Positions 37,901 through 46,688 of a stretch of DNA of 64,000 bases are shown one piece after another (positions within the stretch are counted from its first letter, which is position 1; each line of letters opens with the position of its first letter). Source of the DNA: an uncultured Draconibacterium sp. GTDB lineage: Bacteria; Bacteroidota; Bacteroidia; Bacteroidales; Prolixibacteraceae. The notes under the pieces were generated by a model. It was not told the origin of the DNA and did no database searches. It saw only the letters and a program-made list of their open reading frames with translations. The position numbers and the translations under genes were made by a program. Location of the stretch: the NCBI RefSeq assembly GCF_913063105.1, contig NZ_CAJXYQ010000007.1, positions 186,001 to 250,000 on the forward strand, read 5' to 3'.

Positions 37901-38639
37901 GCAAACGGGCTTTGTCTTTCTTCCAAAAGGTTTTTTTAATGGCAATGTCCAGCATACGAATAGCATTGTTGTATTCCAGCTGTTTCATGTGATAATAGGC
38001 AGTGGCAATGGCAAAATCACGCTCCAGGCTTTTCGGAAAATCATCGTAGGCCTGAATGGCCTGAATAACTTCGTTGGCTTCAATAAATCGTTCCAATTCG
38101 GTAAAACTTCTGATGAGCCAAACCTGGGCCTCATCGGCTGTTTCTTCGTCGGGGTACTTTCTAACCACATACGAGAAATTATCGATAGCAGCAAAATAGT
38201 TATGCTGATAGAAATAGGCCTTACCCATTAACAAATAGCTTTCGTCAATCCATTTGTTAAACTCTTCCTGACTGGCAAACTCCTGATACTTGCGCGAACC
38301 ACCGCCCCGTTTACGTTTTGGTTTTTTTGTAATCGAATGAATTTCAACCAGCTTAGAACATTTTACCACGGCGTAATCCATATCCGATTTTACCATCCGA
38401 ATGGTTGATGGATCGCTCTCTTTATAAATGGGCAAAACCCGGGTAAAATCGTCTTCGATGCGCTCCTCAATTGTTGCAACACCCTCTTTTACAGCCTCGT
38501 TGGCATTAAAATAAATATTATAACGCGAGGTTACATTATGAAAAGTTCGTGATGCCCGCGTGTTTTTTTCGGTTGAACAGCCGGCAAAAACCGAAACCAA
38601 TAAAAAGAGAAATATGGTATGTAAAATTCTTTGTCTCAA
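34950..38639 (-). CDS. porW: PorW/SprE-like type IX secretion TPR lipoprotein
   Basis: A 1229-residue lipoprotein with lipobox Cys21 (SVFAGC) followed by the signature STEKNTRASRTFHNVTSRYN, typical of the SprE/PorW family needed for gliding and type IX secretion. TPR repeats fill the first two thirds, for example DESYLLMGKAYFYQHNYFAAIDNFSYVVRKYPDEE. The last third holds several copies of a roughly 100-residue module around SYFRRVVTTRSLFEPLGQSTYRNFLI, longer than the roughly 870 of SprE. It lies 181 bp upstream of porX in the same orientation, supporting a shared role. Periplasmic or outer-membrane inner leaflet. Confidence 0.82.
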   Translation of the reverse strand: MRQRILHTIFLFLLVSVFAGCSTEKNTRASRTFHNVTSRYNIYFNANEAVKEGVATIEERIEDDFTRVLPIYKESDPSTIRMVKSDMDYAVVKCSKLVEIHSITKKPKRKRGGGSRKYQEFASQEEFNKWIDESYLLMGKAYFYQHNYFAAIDNFSYVVRKYPDEETADEAQVWLIRSFTELERFIEANEVIQAIQAYDDFPKSLERDFAIATAYYHMKQLEYNNAIRMLDIAIKKTFWKKDKARLQYIVAQLYQELGQNEAASAAFKAVTKMNPDYAMAFNARINAAGVFSGEGNTADLRKQLNKMLRDKKNVDFRDQIYYALGNIDFREGDRDGAKGNYKESVATSFKNQFQRALSAITLADIYFEDLNYRGAQSYYDSAMIIIDETYPDYKNVSARYKSLTNLVDNMLTVEREDSLQRVANMPDAEREALIASLMKEEQERQRNMENVAMQGARSQGYYRSNRYRMGMGNSGGAGWYFYNPQTVTYGRVTFQQQWGRRTLEDDWRRSNKNTVSMEEGEELADGAEPEEQRVEDPLKKEFYTQDLPLTDSLMEVSHERIRDALYNAGKIFKSEFEDYKRSAEAFEELIKRYPNNMYLLSAYFDLYDLYELMGDKTQSDYYRNLIISNFPNSKFAQYLINPNFFIEMEAKLDSLNRMYQETFRNYKLGRYQNVQSLTGQMKRMEPDSVILPKIDFMQTVANGVQTGVHNFETLLKDYLAQYPDKEPSPLAQEILTLIQDSTLTDYQKLVEMGYINEEIQNEELLPENFMADDEFGGKFSYEEDLLHYFVIAYPREDESKIDLNRLKFDIANYNIDHYTKIDYDIETEYLDDKLAFVLVRAMTNKENALIYHGAIIRRASVFKTLQGVEYMNFVISSTNYRAVKEERSTADYMKFFVKNYSRFIRSNFSDDEMDISPEELMARAEAEDNALKERGTFVTVKAGVKGLFDTDVDTTQNFIIAVKDKGLAMRPLLRGFADFNRDQFRSWNLALQLKEVGDYQLLVVKGIPTINESMSYFRRVVTTRSLFEPLGQSTYRNFLITDDNLQTLLDENKVDEYITFFRNNYIQRRPASTSTTTGNAGSTNASTTTAGSVQTEEVENREVPEGPYQPEIEGAHRIVFVIPATGVDKATFVGGIQQFNQSNFASSNFVIEEQGLDAIRQLVIIKGMEDRDTAQRYFDIVKQTRSLYAPLGSAQYRNFLISDENFSIFLQEKNITEYMDFYKKVYLNK

Positions 38640-38804
38640 ACAGTTTTTTGTTAACTCATTGAATAAACTCGGGAATTACAAGATTATTGCCTGCAAGCGC
38701 CGAATTGTTTTACCAAAATAAAGCTGCAAAAATAAGAAAAAATGAATGTGTAAAAGAATTAATTATTCTTTGGGAGAATTAAGCCTTGAGAAGGGATTTA
38801 AAAC

Positions 38805-38847
38805 CAAAAAAAATTGCAGGGATAACACGTGTGTCTTCCCTGCAAAT
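38805..38847 (-). terminator. Terminator after mrp
   Basis: ATTGCAGGGA / TCCCTGCAAAT stem around a 14-nt loop; on the minus strand a run of T follows. It ends the mrp unit before porW. Confidence 0.8.
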
Positions 38848-38853
38848 TGCTTG

Positions 38854-39969
38854 TTATTTCCTTGTAATTTTTACCTTTTTTGTTGGCGCCTGCTGAATGT
38901 TTCGCACGTGCACGCGGTGTTTTACCTTTTCGGCAACTTCGGCAAAAGCTTGTCCGGTTATTGTTTCGCCATTAGCAGCAACAGGAGAACCATTGTCGCC
39001 ACCTTCGCGAATACTTTGCACAATAGGTATTTGCCCCAGCAGCGGCAAGCCCAACTTGTCGGCCAGTTTTTTTCCGCCTTCTTTTCCAAAAATGTAATAT
39101 TTATTTTCAGGAAGCTCTTCAGGCGTGAACCAGGCCATGTTTTCAACTAAACCCAGTACCGGGACATCAACCGATTTGCTTTGGAACATACTGGTACCAC
39201 GCACCACATCGGCCAGAGCTACATCCTGGGGAGTTGTAACAATTACTGCACCGGTAACCGGAACCGACTGTACCAGTGTTAAATGAATATCGCTGGTTCC
39301 TGGTGGCAGGTCGATGAGTAAATAATCCAGGTCGCCCCAGTTTCCTTCCGAAATAAGTTGCTTTAGCGCATTTGATGCCATTGGCCCTCGCCAGATGATG
39401 GCACTGTCGGTATCAACAAAAAAGCCAACCGACAAAAATTTAACACCATATTTTTCCAGCGGATTTATCATTTCGCGGTCGTCAATTTTTACCCCTGCCG
39501 GACGCTCCCCTTCAACACCAAACATTTTTGGAATTGATGGTCCAAAAATATCCGCATCGAGCAAACCCACTTTGGCTCCTGATTTTGCCAGTGCTACAGC
39601 CAGGTTAACCGCAACTGTTGATTTTCCAACGCCACCTTTACCCGACGCCACAGCCACAATGTTCTTTACATTGGGTAAAACCGGGCGTTCCATATCGTGG
39701 ATAAACTTAACAGCAATATTGTCTTCAATCTCAACCCCTTCACCCAGGTATTTTTTTATGGCGTTTTCGCAGGCCAAAACAAGGGCCTCAATATTGGGGT
39801 CGTTACTTTTCTGAAAAACCAGCGAAAAACTTATACGTTGCCCCGCTATACGAATCTCCTGGGGCATTTCCAATTGTACAACATCTTCGGTGCTTCCGGG
39901 GTATTTTACCGTACGCAATGCGTCGGTAACATCCTTCGGAACAATTAATTTTCTTGGTATATCTGCCAT
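38854..39969 (-). CDS. mrp: Mrp/NBP35 family Fe-S cluster carrier ATPase, no CxxC
   Basis: A 371-residue protein with an N-terminal MIP18-like (DUF59-type) domain and a ParA-type ATPase with deviant Walker A ASGKGGVGKS. Mrp/ApbC proteins carry Fe-S clusters to apo-proteins. The cluster-ligand CxxC present in E. coli Mrp after the ENM motif is missing; the stretch reads ENMAWFTPEELPENKYYIFG. This is the form I know from other Bacteroidota. How the cluster is bound, if at all, is open. Confidence 0.9.
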   Translation of the reverse strand: MADIPRKLIVPKDVTDALRTVKYPGSTEDVVQLEMPQEIRIAGQRISFSLVFQKSNDPNIEALVLACENAIKKYLGEGVEIEDNIAVKFIHDMERPVLPNVKNIVAVASGKGGVGKSTVAVNLAVALAKSGAKVGLLDADIFGPSIPKMFGVEGERPAGVKIDDREMINPLEKYGVKFLSVGFFVDTDSAIIWRGPMASNALKQLISEGNWGDLDYLLIDLPPGTSDIHLTLVQSVPVTGAVIVTTPQDVALADVVRGTSMFQSKSVDVPVLGLVENMAWFTPEELPENKYYIFGKEGGKKLADKLGLPLLGQIPIVQSIREGGDNGSPVAANGETITGQAFAEVAEKVKHRVHVRNIQQAPTKKVKITRK

Positions 39970-40095
39970 TTTAAACGGTTTATTTTACTGTTATTAATGT
40001 TAATATGAAGCTGCAAATTTAATAATTGCATTTAGATGAACAGTTGAAAAAGAGAAATGTTTCATCTTTTCGTTATGAACATTTGATTGTTTTAG

Positions 40096-40422
40096 CTATT
40101 CAATTTCCGTTAACGGATCCCAAAATTTTTCATTGAAATCCAGAATTCTGTTTTCCTGAACATGCAATCCTTCTGCTTCCAGTAATTCTTTCATTGCATT
40201 GGGGTTATCAAAATGATGTTTTCCGGTGAGCAGGCCATTTCGGTTAACCACCCGGTGTGCCGGAACATATTCGTGGTGGGCATGACTGGCATTCATTGCC
40301 CACCCTACCATACGCGCGGCTCCCGGCGATCCAATGCTGGCAGCAATGGCACCGTAAGATGTTACCCGCCCCGGCGGTATTTGTTTTACTACTTCGTAAA
40401 CCTGGTTAAAAAAATCGGACAT
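40096..40422 (-). CDS. Alkyltransferase-like protein (ATL), PAHR motif
   Basis: A 108-residue protein that matches the DNA-binding C-terminal domain of O6-alkylguanine-DNA alkyltransferases (IPPGRVTSYGAIAASIG, GAARMVGWAM). The active-site Cys of the PCHR motif is Ala (P54-A55-H56-R57), so it cannot accept alkyl groups. This defines an ATL: such proteins bind alkylated guanine and hand the lesion to nucleotide excision repair. Same strand as its neighbours, 146 bp after trmB. Confidence 0.9.
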   Translation of the reverse strand: MSDFFNQVYEVVKQIPPGRVTSYGAIAASIGSPGAARMVGWAMNASHAHHEYVPAHRVVNRNGLLTGKHHFDNPNAMKELLEAEGLHVQENRILDFNEKFWDPLTEIE

Positions 40423-40490
40423 AGATTAAAATATCTATTTTAAAATATTAGTTGAATATTCTGGATTGAAAGTCGGATAGTATCAAATTT

Positions 40491-40546
40491 CCAATGCCGA
40501 ACTTCCAATTCCCACCAGTTATTCTCACTTAAAGATGCTGCATTGG
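40491..40546. repeat. Degenerate inverted repeat downstream of trmB
   Basis: CCAATGC (40491) pairs with GCATTGG (40540) in a pyrimidine-rich spacer of short near-repeats such as TTCCAATGCCGAACTTCCAA. It resembles a decayed intergenic hairpin like the one at 9482. Confidence 0.35.
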
Positions 40547-40568
40547 AGACTGGAGATTTTACCCGCCA

Positions 40569-41309
40569 TTATAAATCGCGGGCAGTTCGCCCAAAGCTAC
40601 GGTATTCATCGCGTTCAATCTCAATATTAGGTTCGAGGTACTCGTTTTGATGCGGAATAAAAGCGAGGTATTTACTGGTAATTCCCCGATCGAGCCATTG
40701 CTTCTCGTAATAAGTACGAATGCGCAACACATCGGTTAATCCTTCCCATTCATACAAATTATCGGTTTGAGCCAGAATTTCAAATCCATTGACTTTCACC
40801 ATCTCAAGGGTGTATTTAAACTGAAACTGGCTATCGGTTTTCAGGTGAACAATGCCACCCGGCTTTAAAAAATTGCGGTACTTATTTAAAAATGTAGTTG
40901 AGGTAAGCCGCTTTCGTACTTTTCGCATTTGCGGATCGGGAAAGGTTAACCAGATTTCGTCCACTTCGTTGGGGGCAAAAAACTGGGTAATCAATTCAAT
41001 ATTGGTACGTAAAAAGCCCACGTTTTTCATGTTGCGCAGAAAAGCCTGTTTGGCACCTTTCCAAAGCCGGGCACCTTTTATGTCAACTCCAATGTAGTTA
41101 ATGTTTGGGTTCATTGCAGCCAGCTCAACGGTATATTCGCCTTTTCCGCAGCCCAACTCTAAAACTATAGGGTTATCATTCTTAAAAAAATCAAGAGCCC
41201 ACTTTCCCTTTAACTGAAAATCATCATGTCCTACCTTATGAAACGGTGCCTGAACCACATGTTCAAAGCCTTTCATCTCATCAAATTTCTTTAGTTTTCC
41301 TTTTCCCAC
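40569..41309 (-). CDS. trmB: tRNA (guanine-N7-)-methyltransferase
   Basis: A 246-residue SAM-dependent methyltransferase making m7G46 in tRNA. The SAM-binding motif VLELGCGKGEYTVELA, the IGVDIKGARLWKGAKQA stretch and the TFPDPQMRKVRKRLT motif are the TrmB hallmarks. It has a longer N-terminal part than E. coli TrmB minimal cores but is of normal overall length. It follows gldH by 40 bp, so is probably in the same operon. Confidence 0.93.
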   Translation of the reverse strand: MGKGKLKKFDEMKGFEHVVQAPFHKVGHDDFQLKGKWALDFFKNDNPIVLELGCGKGEYTVELAAMNPNINYIGVDIKGARLWKGAKQAFLRNMKNVGFLRTNIELITQFFAPNEVDEIWLTFPDPQMRKVRKRLTSTTFLNKYRNFLKPGGIVHLKTDSQFQFKYTLEMVKVNGFEILAQTDNLYEWEGLTDVLRIRTYYEKQWLDRGITSKYLAFIPHQNEYLEPNIEIERDEYRSFGRTARDL

Positions 41310-41349
41310 CTTTGCAATAAAGTTCTTCTGTTATTAATAAAACCAGAGG

Positions 41350-41820
41350 TTATTTTATTTTTTCTACTCTAAAACCCACATCGGTAATACCTTCCAATTC
41401 TTCATCACGCATTCCGTGTTGCAAGCGGATAAAATAAGTTCCTGAATGTGGAAAAAATACGTTTCTCCGGTAAACAGCCTGTCGGGTTTTTAGCCCGCCA
41501 AAACCCTGGCCCAACCATTTTCCTGTTGGGTCGGCCAAAACCAGTTCAAAGGTATCTTTCAGAGCTGTTCCTCCGGGTTGTTCAATGGTAACAAACAGCC
41601 ACAGGTTGCTGTAGCGGTAATTGAGTTCGTTACGCACATTTATAAACAAGTTATGATTTTGCAGGGTATCATCTACCGGCACGTTAAAAACTACCAGCGA
41701 ATCTTTTTGCCAACTGCTTTTCGGAATAGATTTGTATTGATCGAAAACGCGCCGATTATCGCACGAGGCCGTTACAAATAAAACTGCGGCAAACACTACA
41801 ATTTGTAAAATACGATTCAT
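41350..41820 (-). CDS. gldH: Gliding motility lipoprotein GldH
   Basis: A 156-residue lipoprotein (lipobox ending at C20, VTASC) with the GldH pattern NRRVFDQYKSIPKSSWQKDS and LADPTGKWLGQGFGG. GldH is needed for gliding and associated with the type IX secretion apparatus in Flavobacterium. The order holB-ricT-gldH is common in Bacteroidota and is seen here. Presence does not prove gliding in this organism. Confidence 0.88.
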   Translation of the reverse strand: MNRILQIVVFAAVLFVTASCDNRRVFDQYKSIPKSSWQKDSLVVFNVPVDDTLQNHNLFINVRNELNYRYSNLWLFVTIEQPGGTALKDTFELVLADPTGKWLGQGFGGLKTRQAVYRRNVFFPHSGTYFIRLQHGMRDEELEGITDVGFRVEKIK

Positions 41821-41925
41821 TGTTCCAGGTAATTATCAATAACTTTTAGCACCTACAGGTGCCACTGTCATTTATTTACTATTTAAGCTGCACAAAACAA
41901 ACACAAAAAATGAGAAGTTGTTTGT

Positions 41926-43170
41926 TTATTTACGACGTTGTTTACGATTTTGATTTTGTCGTTGCGGACGATTTTGTCCACGCTCACGCTCCTGGTTATT
42001 ATTTTTACTGCGGTCTTTTTGTTGACCCTGCGTTTGCGACTGGTTTCTGGGCGTATTTCTGCCAGATTGCCGTCGGCTACCCCGATTTTTCGAGCGGCTC
42101 TTTTTCTTCGAGCGGTCGAAGCGATCGAGGTCTTCCTGCCCAACTACATTGTGGAATGTATCGTTTTTCTGTGCACCGGCATCGTATTTTTCAACCACCA
42201 GTTTTTCCGGCTTTTTGCCATTTCTGTTTAAACGCAACACCTCTTTCACCCTTTTTACCGGTACGGCTACCAATGTTCCGGGGCCTTCGCCGCGAGGCGC
42301 ATACCAATAAATTCCTCCAAAAATATCGGCTTTTAAAAACGAGTAGCTCATGTGCTCTGTTTCCAGCGGAATATGGTTTGGCGGGAAATCTTTTTGCGCA
42401 TCAATATAGGCATCTACCTCAAAATTAAGGCAGCATTTCAATTTTCCGCACTGCCCGGCCAGTTTTTGCGGGTTTAGCGAAATCTCCTGATGCCGTGCCG
42501 AATTTGTGGTAACAGAAACAAAATTACTCATCCAGGTTGAACAACACAGTGAGCGGCCGCAGGGGCCAATTCCGCCAATACGTCCGGCTTCCTGGCGGGC
42601 GCCAATTTGTTTCATCTCGATGCGGATACGAAAAGTTTCGGCCAGCACTTTTATCAGCTGGCGAAAATCAACCCGACCATCAGCAATGTAATAAAAGATA
42701 GCCTTGGTGCGGTCGCCCTGGTATTCCACATCGCCAATTTTCATATCCAATCCCAAATCTTTAACAATCTGTCGTGATTGAATCATGGTTTCATGTTCCA
42801 GCGAAATGGCTTCTTTCCATTTGTCGATATCAACCGGTTTGGCATGACGGTATACTTTACGGTATTCGCCATTGTTTAGGGTTACTTTATGGCGTTTCAT
42901 TTGCTCAAACACCAGTTCGCCCATCAACGAAACAATTCCTATATCGTGTCCCGGATTTCCCTCAACAGCAATTAATTCGCCAACTTTAAGCTTCAGATTA
43001 TTAACATTTTTGTAGTAATCTTTTCGGGTATTTTTAAAACGTACCTCAACAATATCTTCGCCTTTGTAGGCAGGCTGTACATCGCCAAGCCAGTCGGTTA
43101 CCTGCAGTTTGCCGCAGTTTCCAACTTTTGTCTGACAAATTCCTCTATCTGTGGTATTTACTTCTTTCAT
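41926..43170 (-). CDS. ricT: PSP1-domain protein (RicT-like)
   Basis: A 414-residue protein with a PSP1 C-terminal-type domain (DFRQLIKVLAETFRIRIEMKQIGARQEA) and clustered cysteines: C12 and C19 near the N-terminus, CGRSLCC and CGKLKCC. In Bacillus RicT such cysteines help bind a [4Fe-4S] cluster in the Ric complex that tunes RNA processing. The last about 70 residues are a basic Arg/Gln/Asn-rich tail, possibly RNA-binding. It lies between holB and gldH. Confidence 0.85.
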   Translation of the reverse strand: MKEVNTTDRGICQTKVGNCGKLQVTDWLGDVQPAYKGEDIVEVRFKNTRKDYYKNVNNLKLKVGELIAVEGNPGHDIGIVSLMGELVFEQMKRHKVTLNNGEYRKVYRHAKPVDIDKWKEAISLEHETMIQSRQIVKDLGLDMKIGDVEYQGDRTKAIFYYIADGRVDFRQLIKVLAETFRIRIEMKQIGARQEAGRIGGIGPCGRSLCCSTWMSNFVSVTTNSARHQEISLNPQKLAGQCGKLKCCLNFEVDAYIDAQKDFPPNHIPLETEHMSYSFLKADIFGGIYWYAPRGEGPGTLVAVPVKRVKEVLRLNRNGKKPEKLVVEKYDAGAQKNDTFHNVVGQEDLDRFDRSKKKSRSKNRGSRRQSGRNTPRNQSQTQGQQKDRSKNNNQERERGQNRPQRQNQNRKQRRK

Positions 43171-43399
43171 TTTATTGATTCGTAGTATCGCAGCACAAGG
43201 CTTATCTTCATTTCAAATTAATCCTGAAAATGTGCCGCTGCGACTCTTTTGCATTTAGCTGAAGCCATTTTATTTTCGGCTTTGCCAATATAAGCATTTA
43301 ACCCACAAAAGTAATGATTAATAGTTATTTGATTTAAGCTGAAGCTGTTTTTAAAATGAATCTAAAAAGGAGAAATAAACTTTAGAGGGTTTGTCAATT

Positions 43400-44524
43400 T
43401 TATCGTTTTATCAATCGTACCATCCGTAAACCGGTATCCATAAAAATAATGCGTGGATTTCCGTTCATGGAAATGTGTTTGATAGCCAGTTCAAATTCGT
43501 CGGCAAAAGCTACTATGTTTCGCTCGTTAATAAATGGAGCAAATTTTTTACCCCAGTCTTTTTCGGCACGATTCATATACACAATTTCGCTGCGGTGCAT
43601 GTTCGACACAAAATACTCGCGCACCAGGCGAAGCGCTGCAGCAAAAAAGGCTTTCTGTTTATCGCGGCCAATGCCGGCCATTTCATCTGCCCAGTCAATC
43701 ATTTCTTTTACCTGTCGGGCATAGGCAAAGCGCATCATTTCCTGGAATTTCAGGAAATAAAACTGCTCCTCTTCTCCCGGGTTTAAGTATTCTAAAGCTT
43801 TGATATAACTGCCCGAAGCCAGGTGTACGGCATCAGGAATTATCTCCGGATTGATACCTTCGATTTGCAACAGCGCATTTTGTATTGATTCATTATCAAC
43901 AAAAGGAAATTTAACCAATTGTGCCCGCGAACGAATGGTTCCAATTACCCCTTCTTCGTTTTCAGTTACTAAAATAAAAAGCGTTTTGCTGGGTGGCTCC
44001 TCAATCATTTTAAGTAGCTTGTTCGAGCAGGCAATATTCATTTTTTCGGGTAACCAAATAATCATCACCTTAAACTCCGACTCAAACGATTTTAGGTTTA
44101 GTTTTCGTAAAATAGATTCGCTTTCGCGCTCATAAATTTCACCCTGTGCATTTCCGGCATCAATGTGGCTCAACCATTCGCTAAGCTCGAAATAGGGATT
44201 TTGCAGTACCTTTTCTCTCCATTTTGGTAAAAAATCGTCGCTAACCGGTTTATTAAACTGTTTGGCATTAAAAATAGGAAACACAAAATGCAAATCGGGG
44301 TGGGCCAGTTTTTTATACTTATGGCAACTGGGGCAGGTTCCGCACGAATCGGTTTCGCTACGGTTTTTACACGAAATATATTGTGCATAAGCCAAAGCCA
44401 TAGCTAATTTTCCTGTACCTGAAGGCCCCGAGAATAATTGGGCGTGACTGATTCGCTGCTCCTGAACCGAACGGATCAGGCGGTTTTTAACATCTTTTTG
44501 TCCTACTACATCTTTAAAAAACAT
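43400..44524 (-). CDS. holB: DNA polymerase III subunit delta'
   Basis: A 374-residue clamp-loader subunit. The N-terminal AAA+ domain has a P-loop-like GPSGTGKL, in which the usual Ser/Thr after Lys is Leu. The zinc-binding Cys cluster (SCGTCPSC) and a sensor region (IEEPPSKTLFILVTEN) follow. The delta' subunit opens the sliding clamp with delta and does not itself need to hydrolyse ATP. It is the first gene of the holB-ricT-gldH-trmB run. Confidence 0.9.
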   Translation of the reverse strand: MFFKDVVGQKDVKNRLIRSVQEQRISHAQLFSGPSGTGKLAMALAYAQYISCKNRSETDSCGTCPSCHKYKKLAHPDLHFVFPIFNAKQFNKPVSDDFLPKWREKVLQNPYFELSEWLSHIDAGNAQGEIYERESESILRKLNLKSFESEFKVMIIWLPEKMNIACSNKLLKMIEEPPSKTLFILVTENEEGVIGTIRSRAQLVKFPFVDNESIQNALLQIEGINPEIIPDAVHLASGSYIKALEYLNPGEEEQFYFLKFQEMMRFAYARQVKEMIDWADEMAGIGRDKQKAFFAAALRLVREYFVSNMHRSEIVYMNRAEKDWGKKFAPFINERNIVAFADEFELAIKHISMNGNPRIIFMDTGLRMVRLIKR

Positions 44525-44728
44525 AAGCCAAAAATAGCACTTTCTGTCGTTTCAGTAGCCACACAAAGCATAAATATCCCCGATGATTACTAAGTTGCTG
44601 TTGGCACGTCTAAAACAAACCATCAACACATTACCGCAACAAAGCATTCTATCATTCCTTTTATCTTACTCTTACATTAAATTACAAAGAGCATTAAAAT
44701 TCCACTGTTTTTTCGTGCTATTAATTTT

Positions 44729-44736
44729 TATCTTTG
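44729..44736 (+). promoter_or_regulatory. Candidate -7 element for pgk
   Basis: TATCTTTG matches TAnnTTTG, 38 bp before the start codon. Confidence 0.5.
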
Positions 44737-44774
44737 GTTGAATTTTTCAAAAAACACTAAAAAAACAAAATATC

Positions 44775-45971
44775 ATGCAAACAATTAGCAGCTATGATTT
44801 TAAAGGGAAAAGAGCCCTTATCCGCGTTGATTTTAACGTGCCATTAAACGAAAATTTTGAAATTACTGACGACACCCGAATGCGCGCTGCACTTCCTACC
44901 ATCAAAAAAATTATTGAAGGCGGAGGTTCACCAATTATTATGTCGCACCTGGGACGCCCCAAAAGTGGCCCTGAAGCAAAATTCTCGTTAAAACCATTGG
45001 TAAATCACCTGAGTGAATTGCTTGGTGGTGCAACGGTAAAAATAGCTCCTGATTGTATTGGCGACGAGGTAAAAGCCATGGCTGAAGCGGTTAAACCTGG
45101 TGAGGTTTTAATTCTGGAGAACCTGCGTTTTTACAAAGAAGAAACTGCCGGCGACGAAGCATTTGCTGCTAAATTAGCTGAAAACGGCGACTGCTGGGTA
45201 AACGATGCTTTTGGAACTGCCCACCGTGCCCACGCTTCAACAGCTGTTATTGCCAAGTTTTTCCCAAATGATAAAATGTTTGGCTACCTGATTGAAAGCG
45301 AAGTAGAAAGTCTCGACAAAGTAGTTAAAGCCCCACAGCGTCCGCTAACAGCAATTATGGGTGGCGCAAAAGTAAGTTCAAAAATTACCATCATCGAAAA
45401 CCTGTTAAACAAAGTTGACAACCTGATTTTGGGCGGTGGTATGACCTATACTTTTGTTAAAGCAAACGGAGGAACGATAGGAGATTCAATTTGTGAAGAT
45501 GACTTTATAGAAACCGCAAAAAACATTGAAAAGCTGGCCAAAGAAAAAGGTGTTAACCTGGTAATTGCCACCGATGTTGTTGCTGCCGATGATTTTAGTA
45601 ACGATGCCAACACCAAAATTTGTGCAGCCAACGCCATTGAAGACGGATGGCAAGGATTGGATGCCGGTCCGGACAGTATTGTAAAAATGAAAGAGGTAAT
45701 TGAAAACTCCGGTACAATTCTTTGGAATGGCCCTGTTGGTGTATTCGAAATGGAAACTTTCTCGGCCGGAACAAAAGCCATTGGCGCAGCCATTGTTGAA
45801 GCCACTAAAAAAGGAGCCTTCTCGCTTGTTGGTGGTGGCGACTCGGTAGCTGCTGTTAACCAATTCGGCATTGCGCCGGGCGTTTCCTACATTTCAACTG
45901 CAGGTGGCGCACTGCTCGAGTACCTCGAGGGTAAAACACTTCCGGGTGTTGCAGCTGTTCGCGGCGAATAA
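44775..45971 (+). CDS. pgk: Phosphoglycerate kinase
   Basis: A 398-residue glycolytic enzyme that transfers phosphate from 1,3-bisphosphoglycerate to ADP. The N-domain has RVDFNVPL and HLGRPK, the hinge region follows, and the C-domain has [16 protein letters not shown] and [13 protein letters not shown]. Length is normal. It is a single-gene unit with its own promoter and terminator. Confidence 0.97.
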   Translation: MQTISSYDFKGKRALIRVDFNVPLNENFEITDDTRMRAALPTIKKIIEGGGSPIIMSHLGRPKSGPEAKFSLKPLVNHLSELLGGATVKIAPDCIGDEVKAMAEAVKPGEVLILENLRFYKEETAGDEAFAAKLAENGDCWVNDAFGTAHRAHASTAVIAKFFPNDKMFGYLIESEVESLDKVVKAPQRPLTAIMGGAKVSSKITIIENLLNKVDNLILGGGMTYTFVKANGGTIGDSICEDDFIETAKNIEKLAKEKGVNLVIATDVVAADDFSNDANTKICAANAIEDGWQGLDAGPDSIVKMKEVIENSGTILWNGPVGVFEMETFSAGTKAIGAAIVEATKKGAFSLVGGGDSVAAVNQFGIAPGVSYISTAGGALLEYLEGKTLPGVAAVRGE

Positions 45972-45995
45972 ACAAAAAACAATTACTATATTTTC

Positions 45996-46030
45996 AAAGG
46001 TCCGAGGCTCTTGTGCTTCGGGCCTTTTTT
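45996..46030 (+). terminator. Terminator after pgk
   Basis: AAAGGTCCGAGGC / GCTTCGGGCCTTT stem (with two G-T pairs) followed by TTT. Confidence 0.8.
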
Positions 46031-46114
46031 CGTTAAAATTACCCCTTTGTTTTCACTCTTCAACATCATTTTTGGCCTGGTCTCTGCATTTTATAACTAA
46101 CTTTAAACAAAAAA

Positions 46115-46543
46115 ATGAAAGACAAAACGCAACAGGTTAACGAAAGGTTCTCGCAGGTAAATTGTGCCCAAACAGTATTTAGCCTGCATGCCAAAGAACT
46201 TGGTATTAATGAAGAGCTGGCCTTAAAAATCTCGAGTGGTTTTGGGGGTGGAATGGCATGCGCCGAAACATGCGGTGCGGTTACCGGTGCATATATGGTT
46301 ATTGGAACCAAACACGGACATGCAAGCCACAATGCAGAAGCAAAGGCTGCAACAAAAGCCAAAATAAAACAGTTTAACGAAAAATTTAAAGCGCAACACG
46401 GAAGCCTGATTTGCAAACACCTTACCGGGTTCGACATTTCAACTCCTGAAGGAGCGACAGCAGCAGCAGAACAAAATGTGTTTAGCAAAAAATGTCCGGA
46501 GTTTATTAAAACCGCCTGCAAAATTTTAGCAGTGGATTTTTGA
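46115..46543 (+). CDS. C_GCAxxG_C_C family protein
   Basis: A 142-residue protein matching the C-GCAxxG-C-C family: NCAQTVF, GFGGGMACAETCGAVTGA, ICKHLTG and CPEFIKTA supply the conserved cysteines. The family is thought to be redox- or metal-related, but its function is not established. It stands alone between pgk and a DUF2892 gene. Confidence 0.85.
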   Translation: MKDKTQQVNERFSQVNCAQTVFSLHAKELGINEELALKISSGFGGGMACAETCGAVTGAYMVIGTKHGHASHNAEAKAATKAKIKQFNEKFKAQHGSLICKHLTGFDISTPEGATAAAEQNVFSKKCPEFIKTACKILAVDF

Positions 46544-46688
46544 ACCGAAAACTCCCCTGCACTGTTTTTAAGCTATAAGTTTCAAAAAAAATACAGTAGA
46601 GGCAATGTGCTGAAACTCCATGAAAAGAACAAACAACTTTTTTTTGGGATGGCAAAGGCTAACAGTATAAACAATTAATATTTAAAAG

